Assembly (NCBI GenBank): GCA_025024175.1
Contig: QCXZ01000041.1
Location: 46,557,786-46,621,785, forward strand
Direction: 5' to 3'
Source: Rhyzopertha dominica
Lineage: Eukaryota; Arthropoda; Insecta; Coleoptera; Bostrichidae
DNA: 64,000 nucleotides
Shown piece after piece: positions 23,590-35,759 of this stretch. The first letter of the stretch is position 1; each line of letters begins with the position of its first letter. A program made the position numbers and the translations under genes. A model generated the notes under the pieces. It ran no database searches, had not been told where the DNA came from, and saw nothing but the letters and a program-made list of their open reading frames with translations.

Positions 23590-23975
23590 AGATCTGCAAT
23601 AGCTATCTACTCGGCTAACTTCTAGAAAACCTCTGTGGACAGAAGATTTCCTTCGTGCTTCTTACACCATTGAAGATGGATGGTGTTCTGTTTGGCAACT
23701 TAAGAAACATGATACATTCAATCAACAAACTACAACAACCTACAGAAAAGATGGCAGGAACTGACCTACCGAGAAAGTCTTGGGTCACTCTAACTCGATC
23801 TCGCACTGGTCATGGGAAATGCAACTTTTTTCCTTATAAATGGAATCCATCTATCAACCCTTCTTGTGAATGTGGAGACCCCCTCCAACCAATTGAACAT
23901 ATGGTCTACCTATGCCCCCGTACAGCATGGGCTGGTGGTTTTGCGTCTATCCATCGTGTTGAAGATAATAAATAA
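23590..23975 (+). pseudogene. LINE ORF2 C-terminal relic with zinc-type Cys motif
   Basis: RKSWVTLTRSRTGHGKCNFF followed by WNPSINPSCECGDPLQPIEH and MVYLCPRTAWAGGFASIH is the RNase H-distal tail of Jockey-like LINEs (RTGHGRC...C.CG..EQT..HI...CP). Upstream the frame changes (DGWCSVWQLKKHDTFNQQ is in another frame), so the piece is dead. Confidence 0.7.
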
Positions 23976-26900
23976 TCCAGATCTGATTGGAGTTCTTCTA
24001 CTTTTTTTTAAATATTCTATCCAGAATAGAGACATACCTATATGTGTGTAACTATTCTGGATAGAGCGCAAATGCCAGATTTCTTATGGTTGAATGAAAA
24101 TATATTTACTTTCAACGTTTTTATGAAAGTCGACCGTAGTCGCATGAAATTAACAGTACTATATAATGTATTCATGATTCTCATAAAATATATATTTAAG
24201 GCAGAATTGCCTTGTGCATTTTTTCCGCTTTACGATGTCTAATTAGAATGCCGTGCCCAATATTACTTTAGTTTAAAGAATTACGATTAAATCTTGTTAA
24301 AAGTTGTACCTGATGGTCATAGGTCTGTGAAGGATAAATACCATCTCCAAAATAAATTAAAAATGTTAAGAACTTTCTTTGAACCGATTCAATTAAATCA
24401 ATATTGGGAAAACCCAATTATCACTACCTGCATTCAAGCTTTGTACGAACTAGCGAAACATAATATCTTTGGCCACACTATTTGTGACATGTTTACTGTC
24501 AAAAGTCACACCTAAGTCTTTTATACTAGAAAGTTCAACTTTATTAATGCATATGTATAAGTTAGAAGGGACCGTTTTCTCCAAAATAGTTGGTTAGGTC
24601 ATAGTACACCATTCAAGAACTCGAAGAAAGTACTCCTGTAGACAATGACAGTCATGAACTGTTACTGTCACGATCTTTTTGCAATACAGCAACTTAAAGC
24701 AGCTTCACACAACAAAGAACGAACAGAAGCAAAGGCGAAGAGAAATCGAAAACATACAATTTACGAATCTGTATACTATGATCAACCTCGTCAATAGACC
24801 TGTTAGACAGTGTATATAAGATCCTTCTGACCTCTATTGTCCAGAGATTCAGCCAGATGCTGAGATAAGTAAGTAAGGCTTCATTTGAACAATGTTGAAA
24901 CGGTAATATATTATGCATTTCAAAACAATATCGTTCAAAGGTTTTTCTGCAGTTACATATAATGGAAATGGGTCTTTAGATTTTGTATTTATTTTTAAAC
25001 TTAAAAGTGGACTGCATCTTAGAACTACGCATAGTATTGCATTTTGTCCCAACACTTACGTAGAGTGATCGACATTGTTTCTTTTTTTGACGGCACGGGA
25101 TCAAACTCAATATCAGGTTTCAGAGCTAATATCTAATTCCCGATAAACTCAGATGAAGTTCGAAATCGCAATCCTAGTGGATTAGAAGTAGATAATGAAG
25201 AAGTTGGACAGTTCTAGATGCCAATATCGAGAAGTATCGGGAAAACAAAAATATAAACGAGGTAAAAGAATTGAACCTGGAATAGATGGCAGTAAATAAA
25301 TAAAAATATAACAAGTTTGGACAATGTCGTCGACTTATAGAAAAACAAACTGTACTTGCCAAAACTATTTAAAAAAATCGGCGAGATAGGAGATAGGACT
25401 CAAAAAGCAAAAGAATTGAGAAAACCAAAGCTTTTCAAAAGCCTTATAAAAGCCGTGTAAATAGAATCTATTTGATTCTTTTCATACATAACACTAGACA
25501 AGTACTTGGTAAAAGTAGAAACGTTTGTATAATCGTTCCTACAAAATTATGGCTGCCTTCAGTTTCTAAGTGAGAAATACGTAACTCGGCGTAGGTAAAA
25601 GTGAACGACCACAGGCTGGCGATTCTGGATTTAAAAACCGCGCCGCCGTTAACAAGCCATCCGCGATCTCGAAAAACGTGCATACGTTATTTGAATTTGT
25701 ATTAATTAACGGCATCTTGCAAAGCGCGCACCGATTAGGCGGCACAGTTCTCGGAATCGTCACAGCAAATGACTTTACTTTGAAAAAAAAAGTTTGTGTA
25801 ATCTGGCTGAGATTGCAAATCTTGTTAGCCGGTACAATAACCCCGACGTCCCGGTGGGACTGGATCTTTTTTTTCCGTTCGGACAAGCCAGTTTTGTGAC
25901 TGAAACTCTAATAAGTTGGCTAATAAAAAATGTTTAATGGAATAAATTACTTTATTAGGATGTGCGTGAGCGGGGGTTTTGCAACGACAATGCTGCTTGG
26001 GTGATTATCTGTTATTTTCGGTTTTTAACGACTTGTGGCAAAGGTTCACGATTATTCTGCTTTTCTCACGACAAAGAAGCTTAATATAGCAGTATTCTGG
26101 CTTTTTGTTACTCCACGTCGCTGGTAGTCATCGTATACATAAGCTTTTGCTTTGTTTTTATGGTTTGCTGAAACAAAATCGAATCAATTCTCATACAGAA
26201 CATTCAGAATGATTAGGATTTCGTTATTTGTTTCAACATCAAGGTATCACCTATTTTTGTAGTTTTACCACTTATCATTAGCGTGGGCTTTAATATAGCT
26301 AATTGCAAATTATTAGGAAATCTTGTTCTGTTGACCCTAAGTTTTTTTGTTAGCAAATCAGTGCTCCATACAGTCNCATTACATAACTTACGTAGAAAAA
26401 AAGTTGTACACTTAAATATCTACGTGTCCTCAAACCTGGGAGACCGACAAGTAAAAGCCTGGTTGTATAAAAATACAAAAAGCAGAAATCTGACAAATTT
26501 GCTCAATTGTATTGATACGACAACCGCACTATTTATATTAAAGTTCAAACTGGTATCAATGATAACTTCTAGGTCTATTATTTAATCTACTGATTAATAT
26601 AGCTTATTTTGTAATTAATGGTAAGCTGGTTTTTGTAGGCTGTGAAATATTTTTTTACAGTGTTGGATTACATTTTGATACCATTTTGTAGGTGTGCCCT
26701 CTAGGAAACAACTGTTGGTTCACACTGATACCATAATTTTGCTCATTGATGACAGCAAAGATAAGCTTTTGTAATCTGTGACATTACATTGATACTAGAA
26801 AACGTATATTAAGTAACGAAGGAAAACAATCATTGTTGAAGTTTTTCTGAAATAATCAACATAATGGTTTGATCAGGGTGCTGTAACATTTGCTCAAAAG

Positions 26901-27110
26901 TACTGAGGGTACTCCATCCTAACCGACCGCCTTACACACATCTAGCTCAACGATTTTTTGCAGTTTCATCAGCTTTAAGTGTGCGTGTTGTTAAAGAGAA
27001 TGTCTGCCAACACTAAGCAACTCATCAGCAGTAACTTCTGAATGCTTTCAATAATAAGATCTTCAATGATGCCCAAAAGCGCCAGTCATTTCCCTCAGTA
27101 GTTCCAGTGT
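23976..27110. other. Long intron of harmonin-like gene, unassigned
   Basis: Mostly AT-rich. A 73-codon frame at 24294-24515 (VKDKYHLQNKLKMLRTFFEP) and frames around 25566-25899 in a GC-richer patch are unassigned. I see no element ends. Confidence 0.4.
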
Positions 27111-27129
27111 CTTTACACTGATGATACAA

Positions 27130-27480
27130 TTTAATATTAAGGGGTTTTGNTAGNACCTCGTTTGACTCAACTCAACTCGACATTGTAGAAAGGCATGGAG
27201 AGGCATCTCCATGCTTAGGAACAGAGTTATGAGGGCTTTTCCGTTTACGTACACGGATATGCAGACATCACCATCCAAGTGAAAGGGAAGGACTAGCATC
27301 CAATCGTCAAAAAACATCAGTGATAGAGTTCGCCACAAAAATAAGCCTTCAACAACAGAAGGGATTGGAACTCGGGACATAATTTGGCGCTCAATGAGGC
27401 TAAGTACCTGGGACTAACACTAGATACCAGAAGACTTTCAAGCCCAATTCTGAAATAGACAAATTTTGTAGAATCAAGCA
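27130..27480 (+). pseudogene. LINE reverse transcriptase relic around catalytic site
   Basis: The plus strand reads YVHGYADITIQVKGKD, then after frame changes FATKISLQQQKGLELGHNLA and LNEAKYLGLTLDTRR. This corresponds to the YADD box followed by the N-terminal thumb (KYLG.TLD) of a non-LTR RT. One Asp of YADD is missing, and stops separate the pieces. Confidence 0.6.
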
Positions 27481-28584
27481 CACACAAAAAATTTATATAC
27501 ATAAAAATTAAATGCTGTTCGTTGGTGAGTGCATCACTGAGAACGGCTGGGCCGATTTGCTTCTTTTTTTATGTTTGTAATAGTCTAAATCAGGTTTTTA
27601 TGGAAATAAAAATTAAAAAAGTTTTCCATAATAACCCATGAAATAAATGTAAATAAAATATCTAGCGATTCATCGTGATTTCAAAGAAAATAAATCATTT
27701 GGTTAGCATGGAATATTGATTTAATTCAGTTGTGACTTAAGTTTTTAAACAAAACCGCATCATTCCAAGTCGTTCACAGATAGAATTAACCTCGCGTGTA
27801 AAATTTCCTATTGGCATAATTCTGAAAGTGGGTACTCTTCCTAAACAAAATATAAAACAAATCAATGTCAAGTCTAACAATCGTTAATACATATTTTCAG
27901 TGGCTTTTCACAAATTCGAATAACGATCACAAACAAACTTATAGAAATTTGGTCAGATGAGGTCAGCTATTTGTTAATTAATTAAAAAACAAAGATAATT
28001 GTTCATAAGCATACGAATGCAACATAAAATACTGCATATTGGCAATGCACAACAAACTATTGTACAGTACGAAAGAACAGCAAAGGATAAAGCTAGAAGT
28101 TTCATTTTTGTTTTACTTTCTGACATACTTTACAGCAAACTCATTAACATCNTCATANTTTAGTTTTCNTGTTAAATCATATGCGAGAGACAAAATGGCT
28201 AAGGAGACAAGTCGTTCCTGGCTTGAAAAAAATATTTTGAATCATGAGAAAGATCTTTCAGCAAATGCTACAATTTTCAAATCATCAGAACATCAAACAC
28301 CAGAAGAAAGTGCATCCAAGACTTTAATTTTTGATTTTACCCAAAGAATTATTGCCGATATTATTGTCAGTTTCGAGGTACCAGTAATATAATATACTTT
28401 TGCAGTCAATCCAGCGTGTAATAGAATATGAAATATAATCAGTAACCAGCAGTCGTCAGCTAAGCAGCCTTGTAACTGTTTCCAAGCTGAAGTCGTGGCA
28501 GTCACATCACGACAGTCAAGAGGCACTTAGAGCCCAGGAAAGCACAACTTACTGGAATGGATTCGTGGATACTAAGGGATTAAT

Positions 28585-28780
28585 GGAAATGAGAACAGAG
28601 CTAAAGAACCCTTAATAGGATCTGAGCCTACCGGTAGATTGGCATATCAGTCCGCACAATGGAAAGTCAGGGAACTATTTGGAAAGGAGCATTAACTGCT
28701 GGATCGATCTCGACAATCAGTATGTGTTAAGCTGCAATTAAGTATAACAGTAATTGGCCTGCGGAAGTACATGGGGAAAG
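28585..28780 (+). pseudogene. Probable LINE RNase H relic
   Basis: A reading containing KEPLIGSEPTGRLAYQSAQW then KVRELFGKEH resembles the GNE.AD.LA...GPEP..G segment after RNase H in Jockey-like LINEs. It is short and frame-broken. It may be the tail of the relic at 27130-27480. Confidence 0.4.
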
Positions 28781-31526
28781 CACTAGTTAAGTATTTCACT
28801 CAGAAGGGGAAGTATTTGCGACGTAGTCAAATTATTGAGTTTTTATGTTACAGTACCAGTTTTCTGCCTATACTTATATTTTTATTACAACTGTCAACTC
28901 CACCCAAATACATATGGAAGCCAATAAGCCAATTGGACCAAAAAAGTTTATTTGATGAAGGTATAGCAGGCCATTCCATTTTTTGGGGATCAACTGCCAT
29001 TTTCTTTTAGCAATTTGAAAATACATGAAGTGTAATATACAACAATATCGTTCTGGTATTCTTCATTACCGTATCTAAGAGCACCTTCACTAACCATAAT
29101 TTGCTTCGTTAGCAATTCAACGCTTTGTATCCGATTATAATGGAGGAAGAGAAAGATTGATGAATTGCCGGAAGCAGGCCATGAAGTATTACGATTACTA
29201 GCATATAATTACGAATATAACCGAATTGAATGACACGAGTCATAGGATTCAGGTAAAACTTTTGGACTTTTGACGCCTAGCTGGTTAACATTGCGCAAAA
29301 TACAACTTTATCAAGCATATGGAAATGTACAGTTCCCTCGATGTTGGTGATATTCCACGATTCACTATTAATGTAAATTCTCATACGTCTGATTTACAAG
29401 AATATTGTTTGAACCAGCGTACCGTAGGAATTTCTGTCACACCCGGGTATACCACCGAGCTATCTACATTTACGTTGAGTTGGAGGGGTGACATTTGCCT
29501 GTTGTAATTGAGATGTTTTCAGGGTGCATGCAATTAGTGGGTGCTTTCTGTGTACGCTTCTGTGTTGGACGGTAGCTTAGTTTTGCTGCATTATTCTTCT
29601 TCCTCCTTAGACGAGGTACTGTTTGGAATTGTGTATAGGTTTAGGACTATTTTATCTTTTGCGAGTATTACAAGGCTCCAGTATTGTTTCCTTACTTTTC
29701 GAAATTTCACCTATGACGTTCTCAATCACTCTCAGATTATTCTTACTAATATGAAGCAACTGTTTTGGATAGAAAGCAGAATGGAGTATTTATCTGTAGA
29801 ATTGATGACATGAACCCTTCAGTTATAACGGATCAGGATATGGCGTAGTGTAGTTTGAATTTCTTATCATTCTAATACGTCAGTCTCTACTTTATAAATA
29901 TCAATTACTGTTCCTCGTTGCAGTTTTGCGTAAAATTGCCAATAAAGATTTAGATGACATATTTAATTATGTAAATCAACGAATCGACATCGAAGTTAAA
30001 ATTTAATGAATTCTAACAAAAAACTAGTAATTGCAAAATTCTGAGAATATGGGTTGGAAAATTGTTACACACATCTAATAAATAATCTATTGAAACAGAA
30101 TTCATTAATTTTTTGTCAATAACAGGTCGATTTACCTTATTTTAAATATAAAAACACCGTGTCCAGGTAATGTAGAATCGAAGAAAATCTATTGCCACCG
30201 GCCACCCATAAATAATAAACCAATTTTGTGGTCTCCTTCGATATTGAGTATTGAGTGACATATCGCATGACGCATGAGATAGGTACATAGTTGTAAAACA
30301 GCGAAGTGCTGTAAATATAATATAATATAACGACGGCGCACAATAACTGTACTTTACAGTTTCACTAACATCCTGCATTTGTAAAAACCGCGCCAACTGA
30401 TCCGAATTAACTGCAAATATTTAGGATATCGTAACAAATCCGGAACGCGTCACTTTTATTGCTGCGATTGAAGTTTCATGCTCAGCTGAAGAGACGAAAG
30501 TGACTTTCGCTTTGTGTTTTTAAATCTGAGTGGTCTCTCTGAATGTAGTCCGATATAATAATGATCATAATAGTAATCGGACCACCTTAGGATTGTTTTA
30601 TTAATATATAGTAATAAACATTTATGGTGCGGTTTGAGATCTTTAAAAAACACTCAGATGGTTGTTAGGTCGATCAACATCTACATTACTGTTAATAACA
30701 CGGCCTCGTGTAAATATATATAATCACTTATTATTGATCTACATACTGGCATAATCGTAACTAGGAAATTTTGTCCGCATACCTTTAAGCCACTCAATAC
30801 AGAAGTCTACAATCTATATACCGATCTATTTATTGCTCATAAATACAGTTGGTATAGCTAATAAATTAACTTATCGAAGCTTAATTGCTGATACCATTTC
30901 AATAAATATTTCCGGAATTTCTCTACGTAATTTTTAGCTTAGCACACCTTTTCACCAATGATAGCACACTTGGTAAGACAGAAAACAGAAAGTATGTCTG
31001 TAGTTGAAATATTTAACTTTGAAATCGACTTTCTTGCTTTCTTAAAAATGCAACGTAGGATATAGACCAAGAAAGGCCGGCGGTTTAAAAAAAAGTTTAC
31101 CAAGTTTCTATTTCACCTTATTACATCGAACCGATGATAAACAAAAACAAAAGTGCGAAACGTATCCTTATTTGAGGTTAAAAACGGTTGTGGATTAGTT
31201 CGTAGTCTGAGTTACTCCAATAACAAGAGCCAATTTTACAACAAAACTTAATTGACTATCCATGATTTCAGATTGTCTAAATTTATAATCGCAACAAACA
31301 CATCTAGGTATTTAATTAATTCTGTTAAATGCTTATATCGGCTTAAATTGTTTATTTAGCAGGATGGCTCTTACTATAATCCTGGAAAAATGAAAATCTC
31401 CGTAGCAAATTCGGATAATCTTTGGTGGTGAACTACTAGATATAATCAAAATTAATTCTTGGAATTCGACAATTATTGTAAACGCCCCGCCGCCGCCGTC
31501 TGCCTTAATTAACTTCAATAAAAATA
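28781..31526. other. Intron, nothing recognised
   Basis: Frames at 28771-29010, 29319-29507 and 29541-29813 are unassigned. The sequence is AT-rich throughout, with no repeat ends seen. Confidence 0.45.
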
Positions 31527-32861
31527 CGAGGCATGTTTTTTAAGTAAATACCGTTTTGCGATTCCGCCGCCGCAGCGCTACGGTTGGCGTTCCGCGCATG
31601 CGCGCTGGTTACCTACATCTCTTGTCTACGCACTGACGCCATTACAGTTTGATTCTTTATTGTATAGGTTGTTTACTGAGTGTTTAAGATGCCTCCGACA
31701 ATCGTGAGTCCCGCCGATTGTGAAGTACGGGCTGTTATACGATTTGTTAGTGCTAAAGGCGTAAAACCGATCGATATTCATCGTGAGATCTGTGACGTTT
31801 ACGGACAAAACATTATGAGTGATGGAATGGTAAGGAAATGGGTGAGAGCATTTAAAGATGGCCGCACAAATGTGCATGATGAAGAACGGAGTGGGCGTCC
31901 TTCGGTCGTTAATGAAGATTTGGTGCAGAAAGTGAACGAAAAGGTGAGAGAAAACAGACGCTTTACAATTTCATCATTGTGCGACTGCTTTCCTCAATAT
32001 TCTCGTAGTGTTTTGTATCGCATTGAGACCGAGAACTTGAATTACCGGAAATTGTGTTCACGTTGGGTTCCAAAAATGTTGACGGATTTGCACAAAACCC
32101 AACGTTTAGGCAGTGCATTGACTTTGCTTGAGCGGTACCACAATGAAGGTGAAGATTTTTTAGACCAAATTGTTACTGGTGATGAAACATGAGTGGCCTA
32201 CGTCACACCAGAATCGAAACAACAATCCATGGAATGGCGACATTTATCATCACCCAAAAAAGTGAAGTTTAAGCAAACAATTTCTGCCCGGAAAATCATG
32301 TGCACAGTTTTTTTTGGGACAGAAAAGGAGTATTGCTAGTGGAGTTTCTGCCTCGTAATGAGACAATCAATGCAGCGTCTTATTGTAAGACATTGAACAA
32401 TCTGCGTCGTGCAATCCAGAACAAAAGGCGTGGCAAGTTGAGTAAGGGTATCGTTTTGCTGCATGACAATGCCCGTCCACATGTGGCTAATCGGACCAAA
32501 GATCTCATCAAATCTTTTAAATGGAAAACTTTTAGATCATCCTCCATACAGCCCTGATCTGGCGCCCAGCGACTACCATTTGTTCCTGCACTTGAAGAAA
32601 CACCTGGATGGTCAGCGTCTTCAAGACGATAACGAAGTCGAAACATTTGTGATACAGTGGTTAACAAGTCAGGCGGCAGAATTTTATGAGGAGGGTATTC
32701 AAAAACTGGTGCCAGGTTATGACAAGTGCCTCAGTATTCACGGAAATTATGTAGAAAAGTAGATTAAGGTACAGGCTTTCATGTAAGATAAAATTATTGC
32801 GATATATTTGCACGTCTTTTTTTAATTCCAAAACGATACTTACTTAAAAAAACATGCCCCG
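31527..32861 (+). mobile_element. mariner element, copy 1 (inactivated)
   Basis: TA at 31525-31526 and 32862-32863 flanks inverted ends that start CGAGGCATG (left) and CGGGGCATG (right, read inward). The content is the same as the intact copy at 56013-57343, with a few percent of differences. Confidence 0.92.
31689..32763 (+). pseudogene. mariner transposase, copy 1, broken
   Basis: This is homologous along its whole length to the 356-residue transposase at 56175-57245. The first catalytic Asp is present in VTGDET, but the next codon is TGA (32190-32192) where the other copy has TGG. Two extra Ts in the run near 32305 shift the frame. An extra base near 32530 shifts it back before HPPYSPDLAPSDYHLF. 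HDNARPH and the D34D Asp remain. It cannot make a functional protein but could be mobilised by the intact copy if its ends are still recognised. Confidence 0.9.
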
Positions 32862-32863
32862 TA

Positions 32864-33431
32864 TATACAATACATAATATTAAATTATGATTGTTTAAAA
32901 CTTTTTTAAGCACCCAAAGGGTGTCAGTAAGATAATTATTAATACTAAATTGAAAACAAAACTATAAACAGTGGATTAAAAAGCTTAAAATAATTGCAAT
33001 AAATGCTGTACCCGTTTTGCAGTTTTCTGATGCTGCCTGCCGTACCAAGCACTGCAGAATCTCGATTTTAGCCTCAGGATTCGACACGCGCGTAGGGTTG
33101 CGTCTTCGTTTAGTTCATAAGAAAAGAATGCTAACGCTTTCTTATTATGTTGTCTGCCGACCTAGGCCTTGGATCGTAACACATATAACACATACATAGA
33201 GAATAGGGTAAATTTTTCGGGATGATCCGTACAAATATGATTTTAGCTAATTATTAATTTTACGGTAATATTAAAAATTTGCGCTAACTGTTTTAATATA
33301 TCTGAACCTAATAAAAGAAGAGATACATAAAAATAAGAAAAAAAAATATATCATTGATTAAAATCCTGGATCGCCAGTGTTTTACTGTGCAAGAACGAAT
33401 AACAGAATGCTGTTCGAGCAACATAACGAAA

Positions 33432-33435
<4 letters not shown>
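32864..33435. other. Intron, nothing recognised
   Basis: AT-rich, no supported feature. Confidence 0.45.

Positions 33436-33476
<41 letters not shown>
33436..33476. repeat. (AT)n microsatellite
   Basis: About 20 uninterrupted AT dinucleotides. Confidence 0.95.
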
Positions 33477-33478
<2 letters not shown>

Positions 33479-33640
33479 TACAAATTCAGAATTTTGTTCT
33501 GAACAATTTGCTGTGTTTCAAAATGATTCATAAAAATTTCAGCTAAAAGTGGGGAGCCCATCGCCAAACCATCAACTTGCTTATAGTATTTTTTATTAAA
33601 CACAGTTCTTTCCACTGTTCCAGGGCGTGGGTCTCTATTG
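33477..33640 (-). pseudogene. Penelope-like RT fragment, third copy type
   Basis: The minus strand reads KKYYKQVDGLAMGSPLLAEI then FMNHFETQQIVQNKI. DGLAMGSPL..LAE.FM..FE is the RT motif that precedes the catalytic box in Penelope-like elements. The reading stops at the AT microsatellite. The sequence differs from the 62-kb copy (GCAMGSPLSPVVA), so it belongs to another family. Confidence 0.7.
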
Positions 33641-35270
33641 CCTATCTTTCCTCTTTTTGTCGGGTATACGTTTCCTGCCTTTCTTGGGCTTGCAGCTTAA
33701 TAGGCGGCAGCCAAGCTATAATAATTGTAAGTGGTGAGTACATAAAGTGCTATTCTTTTATTTATGATATCCAGCATCTTTTCGTAGTATTTATAATTTA
33801 GCGTCTTCGCCCATAGGGGTGCGCCGCACGATATGTTAGTATTTTTCTTTTTCTTATGTTTGGGCCACTTATATTGGATAATAAATTTGTCAATTTTGTA
33901 AGAACTGTATTACTTTTGTTAATTAACTTAAGTAGGCCTTATAGTTTTTTCATTACATCTATAAGGCATATGTAGTACTTTTTGATTTCTTCCAGCGTGT
34001 TGGAAATTTGCCATTCTTTAAGCATTTTTTTAGTGTGAGGTTTTTCACTTACATACAAAGTTTGTTTAAAGACAGATTATTGATATTCATTAGATATTAT
34101 ATCAGGCGCTAAGAAAAAGTTCCTTAATGTACCCACTAACAAATTTTGAAGTTTTCGATGTAGTTCGTAACTCAGAATCTGAAATATACCTACATCGAAA
34201 TGGTGACGTCATTTAACTGTGATAAATACATAACACAATGTGGTGGTATTTCTAAAAAAAAAGCTAATATGTGGTCAGTCGACGCATTCTGCTGACTCTT
34301 TCACGGTACTGATCAAACCTAGTGCGTTCAGAGTTCTTGAAATATCTCGCTGCTCTTTCGGCTTTACGTGTACACGTATTGCAGGATTCCAACGGCTCGC
34401 TATTCACGAACAGACACGATTTATTTATTCAGACATTTCACGTAACAGAAGCCGCTCGAAATACAAGAAAACAAAAACATCAACTGTATACAAGTAAACG
34501 GCGTGTTCTGAGCGAATTACTGCTGACCCCTGCGACACTCCTTTACACAATCTCATGCTGAGCGCTCCGCCGGAATGCTAGAATTCGTTCTAGCTGCACC
34601 TGAGATCGTCCGTCCAGGAATCCCATAACTCACAGGTTGGTAAGAACATGAAATTCCGACCGCGGAATCGCGTTTCAATGGGTCAGGTGAAAAATCGTCT
34701 GGACTCGTGAGCATTAATAACGTTGAAAAGGCGGAAGTGGAGACGCAGATTGCGATGTGGAGTATGATTTATAGGGAGTTTCCTTGCAGTAAATTTGATT
34801 AGGTGAAAAGTTCGCGTACTTAATGGCAATTCCGATCAAAACATGTGGTTTACGAGGCATTATCCCTCCTTCGGTAGCTGTTGCCTCGCGTGAAATATCA
34901 GCTGCATATCGTAAGCTCCGCGGATAGGAATTAAAATAAAAAGGCCCAGTAGGTGTTTGTTCTTGCGCCATTACTAATTGAGATCCCTTTAAGTTTACAA
35001 TTTCTTAATACAAAACCAGAATATGGTAATTATATGAATGGCTTTGTAATACCTATGATAGTAATCTGATGTTGTGTTAGTATGATGTTTCAAGTGCATC
35101 TAAAACGACAAATCATGAAATTCTCCCATCTACTTTGATCTTCTTGAAAGTCTTTTCTTGTGATCGACTTTCTGTATCGCTGTGATTAAATAATATCAGT
35201 GGATTTTTTCAACGTTGACAAAATTTTTATTGTATTACAAAATTAATAGTACCTATTCTTTAAAAAATCT
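33641..35270. other. Intron, unassigned frames
   Basis: Frames at 34240-34561 (+) and 34714-34971 (-, starting MAQEQTPTGPFYFNSYPRSL) lie in a less AT-rich patch. I do not recognise them, and neither has a clear splice context. Confidence 0.35.
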
Positions 35271-35299
35271 TGTCATTTGTCCGAATACAAACGAACATG

Positions 35300-35400
35300 T
35301 CAAACTGATGATTTGAAAACTCGCTAATCTTTGTCAAAGACCAAAGTTCTAAAAATTTTTTTGACAAAATGTTCATTTCTTAAAGTAAATGTAAAATCGC
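35300..35400 (-). mobile_element. Degenerate Penelope 3'-end scrap
   Basis: The minus strand contains GGTCTTTGACAAAGATTAGC then TCAAATCATCAGTTTGAC. This parallels TCTTTGACAAAGATTAC of the Penelope 3' region, but the GAAACGTC part is lost. Confidence 0.4.
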
Positions 35401-35759
35401 TTCCATAAAAGCTATCCGTTTTATCACGTCCTACACAAGGTTTCAAATAATTAACAAAAATTCTGCTGATATGTAACAAGGACTATCAATTCAACAAACT
35501 GCAGAATTATGTACCCACCTTGCAGTAAGAAATTCCAACATAGTCAAAGAAAAACGTTAATGGTGTCTTAAAGATGATCCAAATAGAACGTTTTCTCAAA
35601 AGCTGGCAGAAATGTTATTTTAGAAACTAGTTGGAAAAATTTAATGATAATTTAAAATTAGTAAGTTATAGGATAATAGTGCTAGCTATATAAGAAACAA
35701 AACAAAAAGGAATTTTTGAAAAAGCCTTAGATGATTATATCTANTTCAACAGCGTAAAT

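Noticed and set aside
25566..25899. Overlapping open frames in a GC-richer patch as a host exon
   Set aside because: Both strands are open, there are no convincing splice sites, and no domain is recognisable.
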